Shown: positions 44,766 through 56,378 of the stretch, piece after piece | Position numbering within the stretch: the stretch's first letter is position 1 | Layout of the letters: each line of letters begins with the position of its first letter | Origin: Acorus gramineus | Taxonomy: Eukaryota > Streptophyta > Magnoliopsida > Acorales > Acoraceae | DNA length: 64,000 nt | Direction: 5' to 3' | Assembly: GCA_030737835.1 (NCBI GenBank) | Contig: CM060857.1 | Coordinates: 5,024,746 to 5,088,745, forward strand | Notes under the pieces: model-generated | Told to the model about the DNA's origin: nothing | Databases searched by the model: none | Seen by the model: the letters and a program-made list of their open reading frames with translations, nothing else | Made by a program: the position numbers and the translations under genes

Positions 44766-46745
44766 CAATGGTGATAGCCAGGCCCCAAAATATATGATCC
44801 ATGAGAATCATGATCCATGAAAATCCTGTGACTCACAAGCCTCATGAGATGTCATCATCTTATTAGTTGGTTTGTTGATTTTTCAAAAAGGGTAAAATGG
44901 CAAAAACCAAAAATACCCTCATTTAAAAACCCATCGAATTCAAAGCGCGAATCAATCAAAATCCCGGTTTCACGTTCTTAATTGCACATCCCGTCTCTTT
45001 TGCCGAGCCAAAACAAACATTCAAATTCATATTTCCCCAAAATCAAACAAATCTAGGTCACAAAAACCCCAATCGTTTAGTCGAAACCCACCTTTCATTC
45101 CGTTTTAACAATACGAAGAGACATTTGATTTTATTTTTTGCATTACAACCCCAAAATCTGTTCGTCTGGTACCCTGAATTTAACCAGAAGCTTCTTTGTA
45201 AATTTTTCAAAATCAGATTCGAGCAATGACGACGATGAACACTAAGGAACTTCTATTTTATTATTATTATTATTATTATTATTGCGTTGGACAACAAATT
45301 TTCTAGATAAAATGTATCTTTTAATTAGGTTTTCGATGAATTCTTCAAATGAGTGTAATACTTTTAACACTGTGTAAAATGTAACAGTTGAATGTTACTC
45401 TGTTACATTTGTAATTTACTCTGTTATAAGAAAGAAATAATTAGTTGTTTGGGTTAAGTAACAAAATGTAACAGTTTTGTGAAGAATGTAACGTGTTTAG
45501 TTTCTATCTCCCATAATTGTAACAAACAATTACACAAATTATTTGAATTTGTGCAATGAAGGTAAGGTCTGCTGGTGATAGTTACATTTGGTTAGATTTA
45601 TATGTGAATATATAAAAAAATCAGTGTATATAGAAACATAAGAAAATTTAATCATCAATAATGTAACATTCATGTGATTATAACTGTTCCAGAATGTAAC
45701 AGTTTTGCTAAATGTGAATTGTTCCAGTCTCATGATTATGTAACTGTGCTATATAAATGTAATAGTAAAATGATAATGTATTAATCTTACCAATCAATGT
45801 CACATTAATGTAAAAGAATATAACAAACATATGACATTCATGTTTAAAAATGTTGCACAAACAAAAAAAATAAAAGAAAAACAAGCACATAAAAGAAAAT
45901 GGAAAAAGTATGAAAGGGCATTCCAACAATAAAAACGATAACTTCTGCATTTTGCTCTTAAGAGTAGACAATTTGAATTTCACGTGGAATTCCTTCCAAT
46001 GATAATGTAACAGAATCCCCTTCAAAAGCAATTCAAACATTTTCTCTCGATATGTAGATACATTGTAATGCGATTGTATTGCATAAATGTGTCTCTTTTG
46101 CATTAATACACATAAATAATTAACTGTTACATTTATGAATGTAACAAATACAAATCAGTACATGCATGTGGAAGGCTACAACATTTTAAATCATCTATTT
46201 TCCAATCCAAAGAACACTCCAACACTAAGAACAATAACATCAATACTTTGCTCTTCGAAATCATCTATTTCACCTTCTAGTGCACTGCCTTCCAAAGAAA
46301 ATGTAGCATAATCCCCTACAAAAGTATGTATTTCACTGTTACATTTATTCATAATTTCTATTTGCATTGTTGAAAGAAATGCAATACAAGAGTGAATGTT
46401 ACATTTATGAATGCAACAAAATTTAGAAAATCAGTACTCGAGTTCAGAAATATAATATTAACATTACACTTCTCACGATTAAAATTCCGGGTCTGCTATA
46501 ATATGTTCATCATATATTATTAGATTTCAATTTGCTAGAGATCAAAAATGATCGGAAATTGCAATCCAGGAATGATCGATAATTGTAATTCTCTACGATC
46601 TGTGGTTGTAATCGCATTCATTGTTGACGCCATATTCGGGATGAAATTGTAACTGTCGAGGATCCCTAAAATTGCATTAAAAGTATTATAGACAATGTAC
46701 ATTTGCCACATCATGATCTGATTTGGGGCCTAAAAAACATTATTG
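44766..46745. mobile_element. Mutator-like non-autonomous element 1
   Basis: Flanked by a 9-bp duplication aatcagaaa (44757-44765 and 46746-46754). Ends begin caatggtgatagccaggcccc and, inverted, caataatgttttttaggcccc. The paralogous intron at about 50735-50750 lacks it. The interior carries an AT-rich array of tgtaac/gttaca motifs (45370-46460) and a (TTA)n tract (45258-45282). No transposase was recognised. It is related to the element at 48011. Confidence 0.75.
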
Positions 46746-46792
46746 AATCAGAAAACATAACTAAAGAGACAATGTGGGTAATAATAACTCAC

Positions 46793-47952
46793 TTCCTTTT
46801 GTAGATACTCCGCAGGGACGAGAACCAGAACTGATTTTGGCTTCCATGTCACAGTCGAAGATCCACGCTTCACCGATTCGAGGAAAAGAAAATCAGATGT
46901 TCTAACATTCATTTCCACCTTAAACAATGAAATATAGTCAATGCAAGCAAATTGAGTTTGAAATATAATTCTTAATGGATTCTGTTTTCCACAGTTGTTT
47001 AGGCAGAATGCTCTGCAGTTTGTTAGGATGTGTGGGCCAATACCAAAATGCAATGGAAACCGATATATATTTTTGCATCTTTCATTTCCCTTTATGTACT
47101 TCCAAGTTTAGGGATTTGATGTCCTTTATTTTATTATATTTTCAAATCATCATTGTGAGATGGCTAGGAGTACATGTATTATAAAGAAGTGTTTAGAATT
47201 AGTAACTCTGGTTAGAATTGGAATCCCATTTCCTAATTACATCCAATTCAGCTGTTCAACTTTGTATAGAACTACCATTTAGATCTGTATTTGGATATAT
47301 TCTGTGTTTGAGAAATTAAAGAATCTCAAAAATTAATCCAAATATATTTTTAACATTTATCTTTTCAAGCCACCCTCTTACTTTTCAAATAAAAAAAATC
47401 TAGCGATTCAAAAGCTAACAAAACAACACTTCTCAAAAATTGAATTTGAAACACAAAATTTTAAGAATCCAAGCATTTCAACCGCAGGTCCAAACAAAAT
47501 AAATAGAATTGAAATCAAGATTCCAGTTGCCCCCAATCTAAACAAACGAAACCAACCAATCACATGATGAAATTGGAACGAATGTGGATTTTGCATGTTA
47601 AATTTAAATGGGTGCAATATTTTGCTTTGTCATAGACCAAGAATACTTTATTCTGACATATATAATTACCTCTACTGCTGAAAGCTCTATCTGCAACCAC
47701 AGACGATAATCTTCCTCATCCATTGCTATATAGGGTCCGTAGTGTTTGACGCCGCCAGTCTCCTCTAAATCCTGTGATACAAGAACAACAACAATACTCT
47801 CTTTCAGCTTGGTCACTTTTTAATGGTTTTATAACTAATCAGATGCTGAATTATGTGCGCCTTACATTGAGAGTCTGAGTTCCCCAAGGACTCAACAATT
47901 ATTTGGCCATGGTGGGTACCCCCCAATCCTCTACAACACCGCCTCTAGTAAC
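46793..47952 (-). pseudogene. Block Y exons of the duplicated gene
   Basis: Three exons with consensus splice sites, all phase 0. 47952-47866 (29 codons, VTRGGVVEDWG...LLSPWGTQTLN, with an internal TAA; donor aat|gtaagg). 47771-47670 (34 codons, YGPYIAMDEEDYRLWLQIEL core). 46918-46793 (42 codons, VEMNVRTSDFLFLESVKRGS then WKPKSVLVLVPAEYLQKE; donor gaa|gtgagt). Each has a counterpart in block X, and introns are also alike, so this is a segmental tandem copy. The stop in the first exon and missing counterpart of the NKK exon indicate decay. Function unknown. Confidence 0.6.
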
Positions 47953-48010
47953 CTGTTAGACAATACAGAGATTTCATAAAACAAAGAACTTTTTTGTAAT
48001 ATTATTACAA

Positions 48011-49931
48011 GAAGAATGATTGATAAGCCTCATTTTGTAGGCCCTCGTAAGCCCCATGATATGGCATGGTTTGGATTACCAAATTTATCTCTTAAGTGAG
48101 TTTGTTAATTTTTAACGTAATTAATGGGATATCTATTATTGCTGCTTCTAGAATCACGCGTGGAGGGGGCATTTAATTTTTTTTTTTTCTTCTTTGAATT
48201 TCGGTTTTTGAATTGTGCATTCATTTACATGGTAAAATTTGAGATTTTTTTTGTTGAGGCTGTTCAGAATTGGATTTGTTCTTTAGACGATTATCTAAGT
48301 TTTTTATCTGATCGAAAAATTACAATTGAATTCTTTTAGCTACCATTTGAAATATCTGCTGATTCAAGTGTGGTGCCTGTTTATTGTATGTTTTTTCAAT
48401 TTTTTATCTTAATTATGGTTTTTTTTATGTGAAACGTGGTTTTGAATATAGAATATCAGTTGTTTAACATTTGAATGTCAGTTACATATTTATATCCTTT
48501 GTGGACTTCTATGCGGTTTTCTATGATTTTGATTATATTTTTGTGAATGTAACTAACTTATTAAATGTTTCTGCAAACAAATGTAACTAACTTTAAAACA
48601 ATATAATTGTGAAAGAAAGTTTCATTTCAAAATATTAACGACTCTTAATATGATCTTAGTAGAACTATGAGTCATATTATTCTATTTTTAGTTTTTTATG
48701 TTTATCTGATTTTTAGTGATCAGTAACAGTACATTAGTTTTAATGATACTTTTTTGCATTTAAATGTAGGAAATACAGTAAACTCAGTTACATTTTCTTT
48801 GGCCGGCAGTTCGCAGAAAGATTTTATTGTTGAAGTTGAGCAACAATGTGCAGAAGCAATTGCACCAAGTGTTGGAATGACATTTGATACAGAAGAAGAT
48901 GTAATTGTTTTATAACAATTTTGATTGTAGACAAAGTTTTGACATTGCAAAGATCCACGGGAAAAATCTACTTGCACGTAACCCAAATAGTTAGTTACAT
49001 TTGCTGTGCAGTTATTTTCAGTTAGTTACATTTCAAAAATAGTTACATTTTGCATAGCACTAATATGAAACAAACTTAAAATATATATTAAATTAAAAAA
49101 TGAATACAAAGAAATTTACATTAACATAACATAATCACTATAAAAGGATCTTAGGTACTTTGTGGATATCAATAACAACAAAAAACATATAATGATAAAG
49201 AAACATAAATCATGGCATGTATACATGCAAAACTAAAGAAATTTTAGATTCCTCTAATAGTTAGTTACAATTACAAAGCACTTATATATGACAGTATTTA
49301 CTTACAGTTAGTTACATTTAAATATAGTTACATTGCGCATAGCAGTAACATTGAACAAACTGAAAATACAAATTATTTAAATTTGATTATATTCATCTGA
49401 TTGTCAATTACATTTTATTGCAAACAAGAACAGAAATTGGACATACATTTCAGTTATCTATAAAAAAAAAAAAGTCAATTACTTTTTTTATCCATTCGAA
49501 AAAAAATAAAAAAAAACTAGACAAAAAAAAAAACATCATATTCATGTAATCATAAAATCTTGAAAAATAACATAGAGGATTTTTAAAAAAAAAAGGGTTT
49601 TGAAATGAGGAGTAATAAATCATTTCCTTTTATAGAGTAGTAACAGTGACAATAAATTATTTCCATTTATAATTCACGTTTATTTTTTTTTATTTTTGGA
49701 TTTATTCCAATTGAATTATTTATACATCCATAATCAATAATTCATTTCTTTTCTAAAACACCATTATTGTTTTTAAAAACACCTAGTAGAGAAAGTGTGT
49801 ATTAATAAGCGGTACTTTAGTATTTAGTTTTTTTGCTCTTTTGTAAAAGTCAACAAGAGAGCGAACGACATTTTGACATCTCATGGGGCCTGTGGGAGGG
49901 GCCTATATGATGGACCTGTGTAGCAAAACTC
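48011..49931. mobile_element. Mutator-like non-autonomous element 2
   Basis: Flanked by the perfect 9-bp duplication ttattacaa (48002-48010 and 49932-49940). Near its ends are taggccctcgtaagccccatgatatgg and the inverted taggcccctcccacaggccccatgag (given in parts; homologous over about 30 bp). Its right arm (catctcatggggcc) matches the left arm of element 1. The interior has repeated agttagttacatt motifs (48540-49400). No transposase domain recognised. Confidence 0.75.
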
Positions 49932-50073
49932 TTATTACAAATCAAGTAGATATACGACTTTCCTTTTTATTTTTTTACCATTTCATCAAAAAAGAAAAAA
50001 AGGGATTTCCAAAGTTGGAGCTAGTTATTCAATAAACGAGTTAACCTGAAAGTGTCTCAGAAACCAAACGTAC

Positions 50074-50632
50074 ACTGCTTTCTGGATATCCAGCAGTTGG
50101 GACAAGAAACAGAACTGGTTCTGCTTTGCTTGGCGAAGGCACAGATTGAACGGATTCGACTGACTCTGATGCTTTAACAACCTCATCAACCTGAGATCAT
50201 CAAAACCAATCAGATCACACTTTTAAGACTTTTATTGCTAAAAGTGTAAGAGAAATAATAAAGAACTTGATGATTGGCAGATCGAAGCCAATCCATGAAA
50301 GTCTGAAAAATCATTATTTGGTCCTTTCTCAGTGACTCCTCTGTTTTTTTTATCTTCTTTTTTTTACCAGGAAAAAATAATTACCAATAACAAAAAAAGA
50401 AGGCCTAGTTTAATGTGTGCGGGTGGAGTTTGGAATTTATACATTATTCGTATCTCTTTTTAAAAAAATTGCATCTAAAATAATAGATTTTTGTTACCTC
50501 TGCTTCAGGAGCTCTGTTAAGATTGTCCTGTGATGTGGTTGAAATCTCTCCTTGTGTCCTTCGCATCAGATGATCCATGTTTATTGCTGAATGATGTTTA
50601 TCCGAGTTGGCTGTGGCATTGGCTTCCATATT
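50074..50632 (-). pseudogene. Block X exons (VDEV and DNLNRAPEAE types)
   Basis: 50632-50498 is a clean 45-codon phase-0 exon (NMEANATANSDKHHSAINMD ... DNLNRAPEAE, donor gag|gtaaca). 50190-50074 (39 codons, VDEVVKASESVESVQSVPSP then KAEPVLFLVPTAGYPESS) is a further member of the 'KPxxVLxLV' exon family, with a weaker donor gtacgt. An alternative end at 50046 (ttcag|gttaac) would change phase. No stop is present in either exon. Confidence 0.6.
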
Positions 50633-50776
50633 CTGTGATTTGAAAACCATAGACACTATGTTCTAGCTTCATTTTGTAGAAATGACTTAGGAATCATGAA
50701 AAGAAGATACCTTTCTATGAGAGCATAATAATCAGAAAACATTATCAAAGAACCAATCTGGGTAACAATAACTCAC

Positions 50777-52533
50777 TCCCTTTTGTAGATACTCCGCATC
50801 AACAAGAAATAGAACTGGTTTAGGCTTCCATGTCACAGTTCCACACTTCACTGAATCGAGGGAATCGGATGCTTTAGCATTCATTTCAACCTGAAACAAT
50901 GAAAAATTGTCAATGCGAGCAGATTGAGTTGGAGATGATTATGGAGGATAACCTTTTTATTGGCGAATTGGAGCTGGCGAAACCTCAAAAAATGATCGAC
51001 AGACACTATAATTCATAGTGGGGATTCTGTTTTGCTCGGAGCTTAGGCAGAATGCTCAGCTGACGAAATGCAACCAAAACTGACACACAATATTGCATCT
51101 CTTATTTCCTATACATGTACTTTCATGAGCTAACCTCTTTTTTTTTTTTTTTTTTTGCTCTGTTAAGGATTTGTTTTATTTCAGTGAGATGGCTGATCCT
51201 TTTTTTGGTAATCAGTATAATTGTATAGCTATGCTTGATCATTCAATGAAGAAAGTAGTAATGGTTAGAATGTAGAAGAAAATTTTGCTAGAATTGAAAT
51301 CATATTCCCAATTCCAACCAAGTAATACGTTAAAATTCTATATATATAAAAAAATTGAAATTATGAATCGAGATTCTATTTACTCCGAGTCTAAACACAC
51401 GAAAGAAATGTTAGGAAGAACCCTTTGTTGCGCAAACGACTCACATGATGGCTATAGAACATAAGCGAATTTTAAATGTCAAGTTACAATGTCTGCATTT
51501 TTTTTACTTATGAGTTAGGGCGGACATGTATTACCTGCGCCGCTGGACCTTGGTAGGTTTGTCAAGTGCTATGGATTGAGTCTCTGTCTGCAACTAATTA
51601 CGAAAACCTTCCTTGTCCATTGCTAAGTATGATCCATATGTTATATATTGTGAAGCCTGATGATGTGCGTAGATGATTGTTGGCGCTACGCTGGGTCAGA
51701 TAGGGGTCGAGCTTTTTTGGGGTGTCTTTCATGTATTGATTTTTTTGTCTTTAATGAGGTGTCAGTATAAAAGGGCATCTCATTTTTTCATTAGGTTCTA
51801 AGGTTTTTATCTTCGGTGTGACCATTGTAAAAACTTCTCATTGATAGTGGATTGATATTTGGTGTGCTCCATGGCGGTAGGCAAGATTTGCCGAACCACG
51901 TAAATTTTTTGTGTCTTTGCTTCGATTTGTTTGTTTATTTCTTTTGATTGATTGCATTCCAAGATCCGAAATCGTAACACGATAGACTGTGACTGCGCTG
52001 TTCACCTGTAAATCTTGTGTTACAAGAACAATATTAATCTCTCTCAGCATAGTCACTTTGAATCCATCACTACGAAATGGAAAAGCTATTATAAATCAAA
52101 TGACGAGTTACGATAAGAGTCTAAGTGCCCCAAGGACTCAACATTTCTTTGGCCGTGATGTGTTTGAGTACATCCTCTCCATCAACATCACTCGTAACCT
52201 GTTAGACAAATAGAAAGATTTCATTCTCCACCTCTCCATAGATACACCATGAGCTCCCCCTCAAAGTGAAGAAGAAGAAGAGGACTCACTCTGCTTTGTA
52301 GATGCTGATCATAGGCGACAATCAGAACTGGCTTCTGTACAGGTTTCAGGGACACAGATTCTTGAACACCCGTTTCAAGCTGAAACCAATAAAACAAACA
52401 AAACAGATTACACAATTGAAATCTACACATTTTGGGAATCCCAACCTCAGACACAGATTAAACAAGCGAGCAAATTGAGACAGAAGTGATGATCTAGAAA
52501 GAGAAGAACCTTTTTATTCGTGAATCCGCACAT
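50777..52533 (-). pseudogene. Block X 5' exons, with a candidate start codon at 52533
   Basis: The candidate first exon 52533-52510 encodes MCGFTNKK (donor aag|gttctt). 52379-52290 encodes LETGVQESVSLKPVQKPVLI then VAYDQHLQSR (donor aga|gtgagt). 52198-52112 encodes VTSDVDGEDVLKHITAKEML then SPWGT and a TAG. The exon ending at 51535 (TYGSYLAMDKEGFRN, then TAG where block Y has TGG) is cut by a copia LTR. A second NKK-like exon remnant is at about 50950-50990. 50890-50777 encodes VEMNAKASDSLDSVKCGTVT then WKPKPVLFLVDAEYLQKG. Exons are phase 0 on both sides. Function unknown; at least two stops suggest a pseudogene unless those exons are skipped. Confidence 0.6.
51655..51985 (+). mobile_element. 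Copia LTR fragment or solo LTR in block X
   Basis: It contains a TATA-like gtataaaaggg (51767) and the conserved U5 string gtaggcaagatttgccgaac followed by cacgtaaat, typical of Tnt1/Ivana-like copia LTRs. It interrupts the exon pair that is contiguous in block Y at about 47771. Exact ends and target duplication were not resolved. Confidence 0.55.
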
Positions 52534-52588
52534 GGTCGAAACCCAACATAAGAAGCCCCATGCACTTCTACTTTACATTTTCATTTCC

Positions 52589-52594
<6 letters not shown>

Positions 52595-52625
<31 letters not shown>
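52595..52625. repeat. (TC)n microsatellite upstream of the candidate start
   Basis: About 15 dinucleotide units, 60-90 bp upstream of the MCGFTNKK codon. Such tracts are common in plant 5' leaders. Confidence 0.9.
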
Positions 52626-52626
<1 letters not shown>

Positions 52627-55109
52627 GGTTCTGATTTCAGTTGGAATCCTAGTCTCCTTATATAAAATTCGGTTGACCTTTCTAATGTTTTATAAATATG
52701 TTAACTCCCACTATCATAAAAATTATGTTAAGAATTTATTCATGATAGGGAGTGTTATCTGTGTACTAATGCACTTTGTTAAAAAGTATATATAAATTAG
52801 GGAAAAAGAGAAGGTACGGATCCAGTTCATTGAAACCAATTCATATATTTCATTTTTTTTATTAAAATATATATTTCATCAAACAAATATATTTACTTTT
52901 TAAAAAATCCAAAACATGCTGGATTTTAAATATGACTGTGCCAACGACTAAGTATAACGTTTTCCATAGATATTTGCAGCACGTTAGTCAAAACATACAA
53001 CTAAATTACTAATGACATAAGTATGAGATAATTTGAAAATAATGTTTTATGATTTAATTACCCTGATCTGGCCAAAATCCAAAGTGCTGATTTAAATTCT
53101 TTTTACGCGCTCCTGGAAGCAGTGGATATATGGTCTATTATATTAGTTTAATATCTGGGGCTTTAAACCACATGGTATGGAGCACCTAGAGAAACTTGTT
53201 TTTGTTCATGTCACCTAGAGAAACATATAGCCCAAATTTCTTCCTCATGAGACCCATTTTGTCTCTGTTTAACCTATTATATATACTCAGATATTTTTCT
53301 CAATTTTTTTATTAGAAAAAATAAACTTGATTTGTTTTATAATCTGTTAATAATTTTTTTCCTCCTCAAAATAAAAAATTCTATCCCCAATTTAATTGTT
53401 TTGAATGTCAGTATGACATGAACACAAAGAAACCAAAGAAATTGAGGGGATTCGTGTGGATAAAATTCAATATGAGATATGCATAACCCCTCGGGAAGTT
53501 GAAGTTATTTTATTCATAAAAAATTATGGAAAATCATCATGAGATAAAATATGTCGACATAGTCACATTTTTGCCGAACTTGACCCTACTCACGTGTTCA
53601 CACACACTATTAATTCGAATTATTGTAACCCTATTCAATCAACTTAACTGTTCGGACTTTGCAAGTTTAAACCTTTTAAACTTCATCAGGCAAATCTGAC
53701 CTTAGAATCAAAGGATAATGCTGATCAAAACGGTCCGTTCAGATATTTAACATAGGCCAACATAATTTTATATAAATAAGATCAACTACATGCAAAGGAT
53801 AATATGCGACTGATCACAGTGGGTGGTCTTTAACTTTTGATTTCGAAATTAAATAAATCACCATCAGATTTTCAACGTCCACGTAAGAGACGTATGCTAC
53901 TGAGTGTGATAATGCCTTGATTTTGAGACACTTGTTTTATTTTTTTATTATATTTTTTATGTTCGGTCTTAACTAACAAAATAAAGAACATCATGACCAA
54001 AAACGACGTGTCAAAAAGAAAATGTGCAGGACGTGTAAAAAAATTAAAGGAAAAGAGAGATGTGTCAAAAAGAGACTACAAAATAAAGAACATCATGACC
54101 AAAAACGACATCAGGACCGAATATTCTTATTGAGAAATCTATGAACGCTCATATCTCATCAGGTCTTATATTGTTATTAGTAAAGCAGAAGATTGAATGG
54201 GTCAACCATAAGAAATATCTTGTGTTCAGGTTATGTTTCAAGTGATCTGAAAAATCAACTACATATTTAGATGGGCGGATTTGGAAAAACAGGCGTGTTT
54301 ATTTTGAGGATCGATCTGGTTTTGTTTCTCCTATTACTTTTTCCAAAAAAAAAAAAAAATGTGTTGGGCATTTTTTTAAAAAGGTTTTATTTTGCAAGTT
54401 GGGGTGCTCTGATCACAGTATAACTTCGTCATCACAGTGGATTGGTCTCTCAAGCTCTTTCCATTTATATACACAGTGCATTTGGAAATGGATTTGAAGA
54501 ACTTAATTCACATTAAAAAGTTCGTAAAATAACTTTATGCAGTTTTTTTTTATTTTCAAAATGTTATTTTTTACAATTTCATGTAAAACTTTATGCAGAT
54601 CTCCACAATATCTAGCTTCGTGTAAAATTTCATCGGATTCTAAGATCATAACCCTTTATTTCTATTTTGAAATTTATTTGGTGAACCTCTTTAGTGATTC
54701 CATATGCATCAAAATCTATCTTACATCTGTTATAAGTCTGTTGAGGGTAAAACGAACAACTTGTTCAATAAACCTAGAGAGCCAATTTATGACACTGGAC
54801 GAACACATGACTGAAAAAAGACAATATCAGCTATCCATAAATACCATGCATTGATGCTCAACACTAAATCTATGTGGTTCAGAAAGTGTACCGGAGTTGT
54901 TAAAATGAATTTAAACGGCATTAAATCATTACAGGTTATTGATATATAAACTTGGATCTTTTTCAGATTAAAAGTGGTTAGCGTGTCTTTGACAAAATTT
55001 TCACATAACATATTTTTCAATATTGTATGCGATCCAATAAAATAAAATACAAGGAATTCATCTTACAATTGCCCTTGAAGCTGTAGTTTTTATGGCCCAA
55101 AGTTAGAAG
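52626..55109. other. AT-rich intergenic DNA
   Basis: No gene supported. It contains a 30-bp direct repeat (aaaataaagaacatcatgac..., at about 53979 and 54080, 101 bp apart) and several A or T runs (for example 54345-54359). A frame at 54537-54854 has no recognisable domain. Confidence 0.5.
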
Positions 55110-55413
55110 TCATGGTGGAAATATATTTAGAGATTGCAAAATATATTTATAAGATTCTTGAGATTGTTAAAATCTGTCTCTAAGATTCTTGAGATCTCTA
55201 AATCTGTTTATTTCTAAATTTATTTGTTTCCTCTTTAGACTGTTTGTTTCCTCTATATATGTTCTTGAGAAAAACAAAATATTGAGAGGCATATAGACAA
55301 TTCTTCTCAATAAAATCATCACCGCCGCCCGTGGATGTAGGCATATAGACAATTATTCTCAATAGAATTTTTTCAAATTCTAGGGTTTTGTTCATTCAAG
55401 GAAAAATTCAAAG
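55110..55413 (+). mobile_element. Remnant LTR and leader of copia element F
   Basis: Sequence tggaaatatatttagagattg to accgccgcccgtggatgtaggc resembles Tnt1-like LTR ends. Instead of the usual primer site, the tract aggcatatagacaatt...ctcaata is duplicated 52 bp apart (55287 and 55339), so the LTR/leader junction is rearranged. Confidence 0.55.
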
Positions 55414-56378
55414 ATGGCGAGGGTTTCGAACGCGAGGTTCGATGTTGAGAAGTTCGACGGAAAGATTAACTTCGGACTCTGGCAAGTCCAAGTTAAGGAT
55501 GTCTTGATCCAACAAGGTCTTCACAAGGCGTTAGACAGGAAGGAGAAAAAGCCGAGTTCGATAAAGGATGATGATTGGGATGACTTTGACCTTCAAGCGT
55601 GCAGTACCATTCGTTTGTGTCTGGCGAAGGATATCTTACCCAACGTATCGACAGAGAAGTCTGCGGCGGTGATCTGGTTAAAGCTGGAGAGTCTGTACAT
55701 GACAAAGTCCTTGACTGGTCGTCTGTACTTGAAGAGACAACTCTATACACTGCGGATGAAGGAAGGTACGTCTATTGCAGAACATCTTAATATATTTAGT
55801 AGACTAGTTTCTGAACTAGGAAGATCAAGCTCTAATGCTCTTACGTTCTCTTCCTAATTCCCTTGAGCATCTTGTGACGACGTTGCTCTATAGGAATGAC
55901 ACTATTGAATTGGAGACCGTCACGGCGGCGCTCTTACCGCATGAGATAAGAAAGAAAAATTCTGATAGTGACTCACAGGCGGATGGTCTGTTTGTGAGAG
56001 GAAGAACGGATGAGAGGGAATCTGGAAGGAATAAATCCAGATCCAAGTCCAGGAAGCGGCAGATCAGGTGTTATAAGTGTCAGAAGAAAGGGCACATGAG
56101 AAAGAATTGTCCTGAATTAAATCGGGACAACAAGGGAAAAGCGATTGAGGAGGCTAGTGTAGCTGAATCTGGTTCTGATGATGCGGAGAATGTCTTGTCA
56201 GTTGTTTCGAATCTGGTTCTGATGATGCGGAGAATGTCTTGTCAGTTGTTTCTGAAACACAATCCAAATATGCGTGGATCCTAGACTCGGGGTGCTCCTA
56301 CCACATGTGTCCCAATCGGGACTGGTCCGTCTCTTACCAGGAGGTCGATGGTGGTTCTTTTTTGATGGGCAACAACAT
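55414..56378 (+). pseudogene. gag: Ty1/copia gag and start of protease, cut by element D
   Basis: It starts MARVSNARFDVEKFDGKINF, the Tnt1-like capsid opening, with KSLTGRLYLKRQLYTLRM in the UBN2-type domain. A frameshift near 55845 moves the reading to LLRSLPNSLEHLVTTLLYRN. The CCHC knuckle CYKCQKKGHMRKNC is at about 56070-56111. A 44-bp tandem duplication (56165-56208 and 56209-56252) shifts the frame again before the protease, WILDSGCSYHMCPNRDWSVS (from about 56277). The reading ends where the LTR of D inserted at 56379. The rest of pol was not found in the window. Confidence 0.9.

Noticed and set aside
54537..54854. Small AT-rich open frame of 105 codons
   Set aside because: Composition-driven, no start context, domain or neighbour support.
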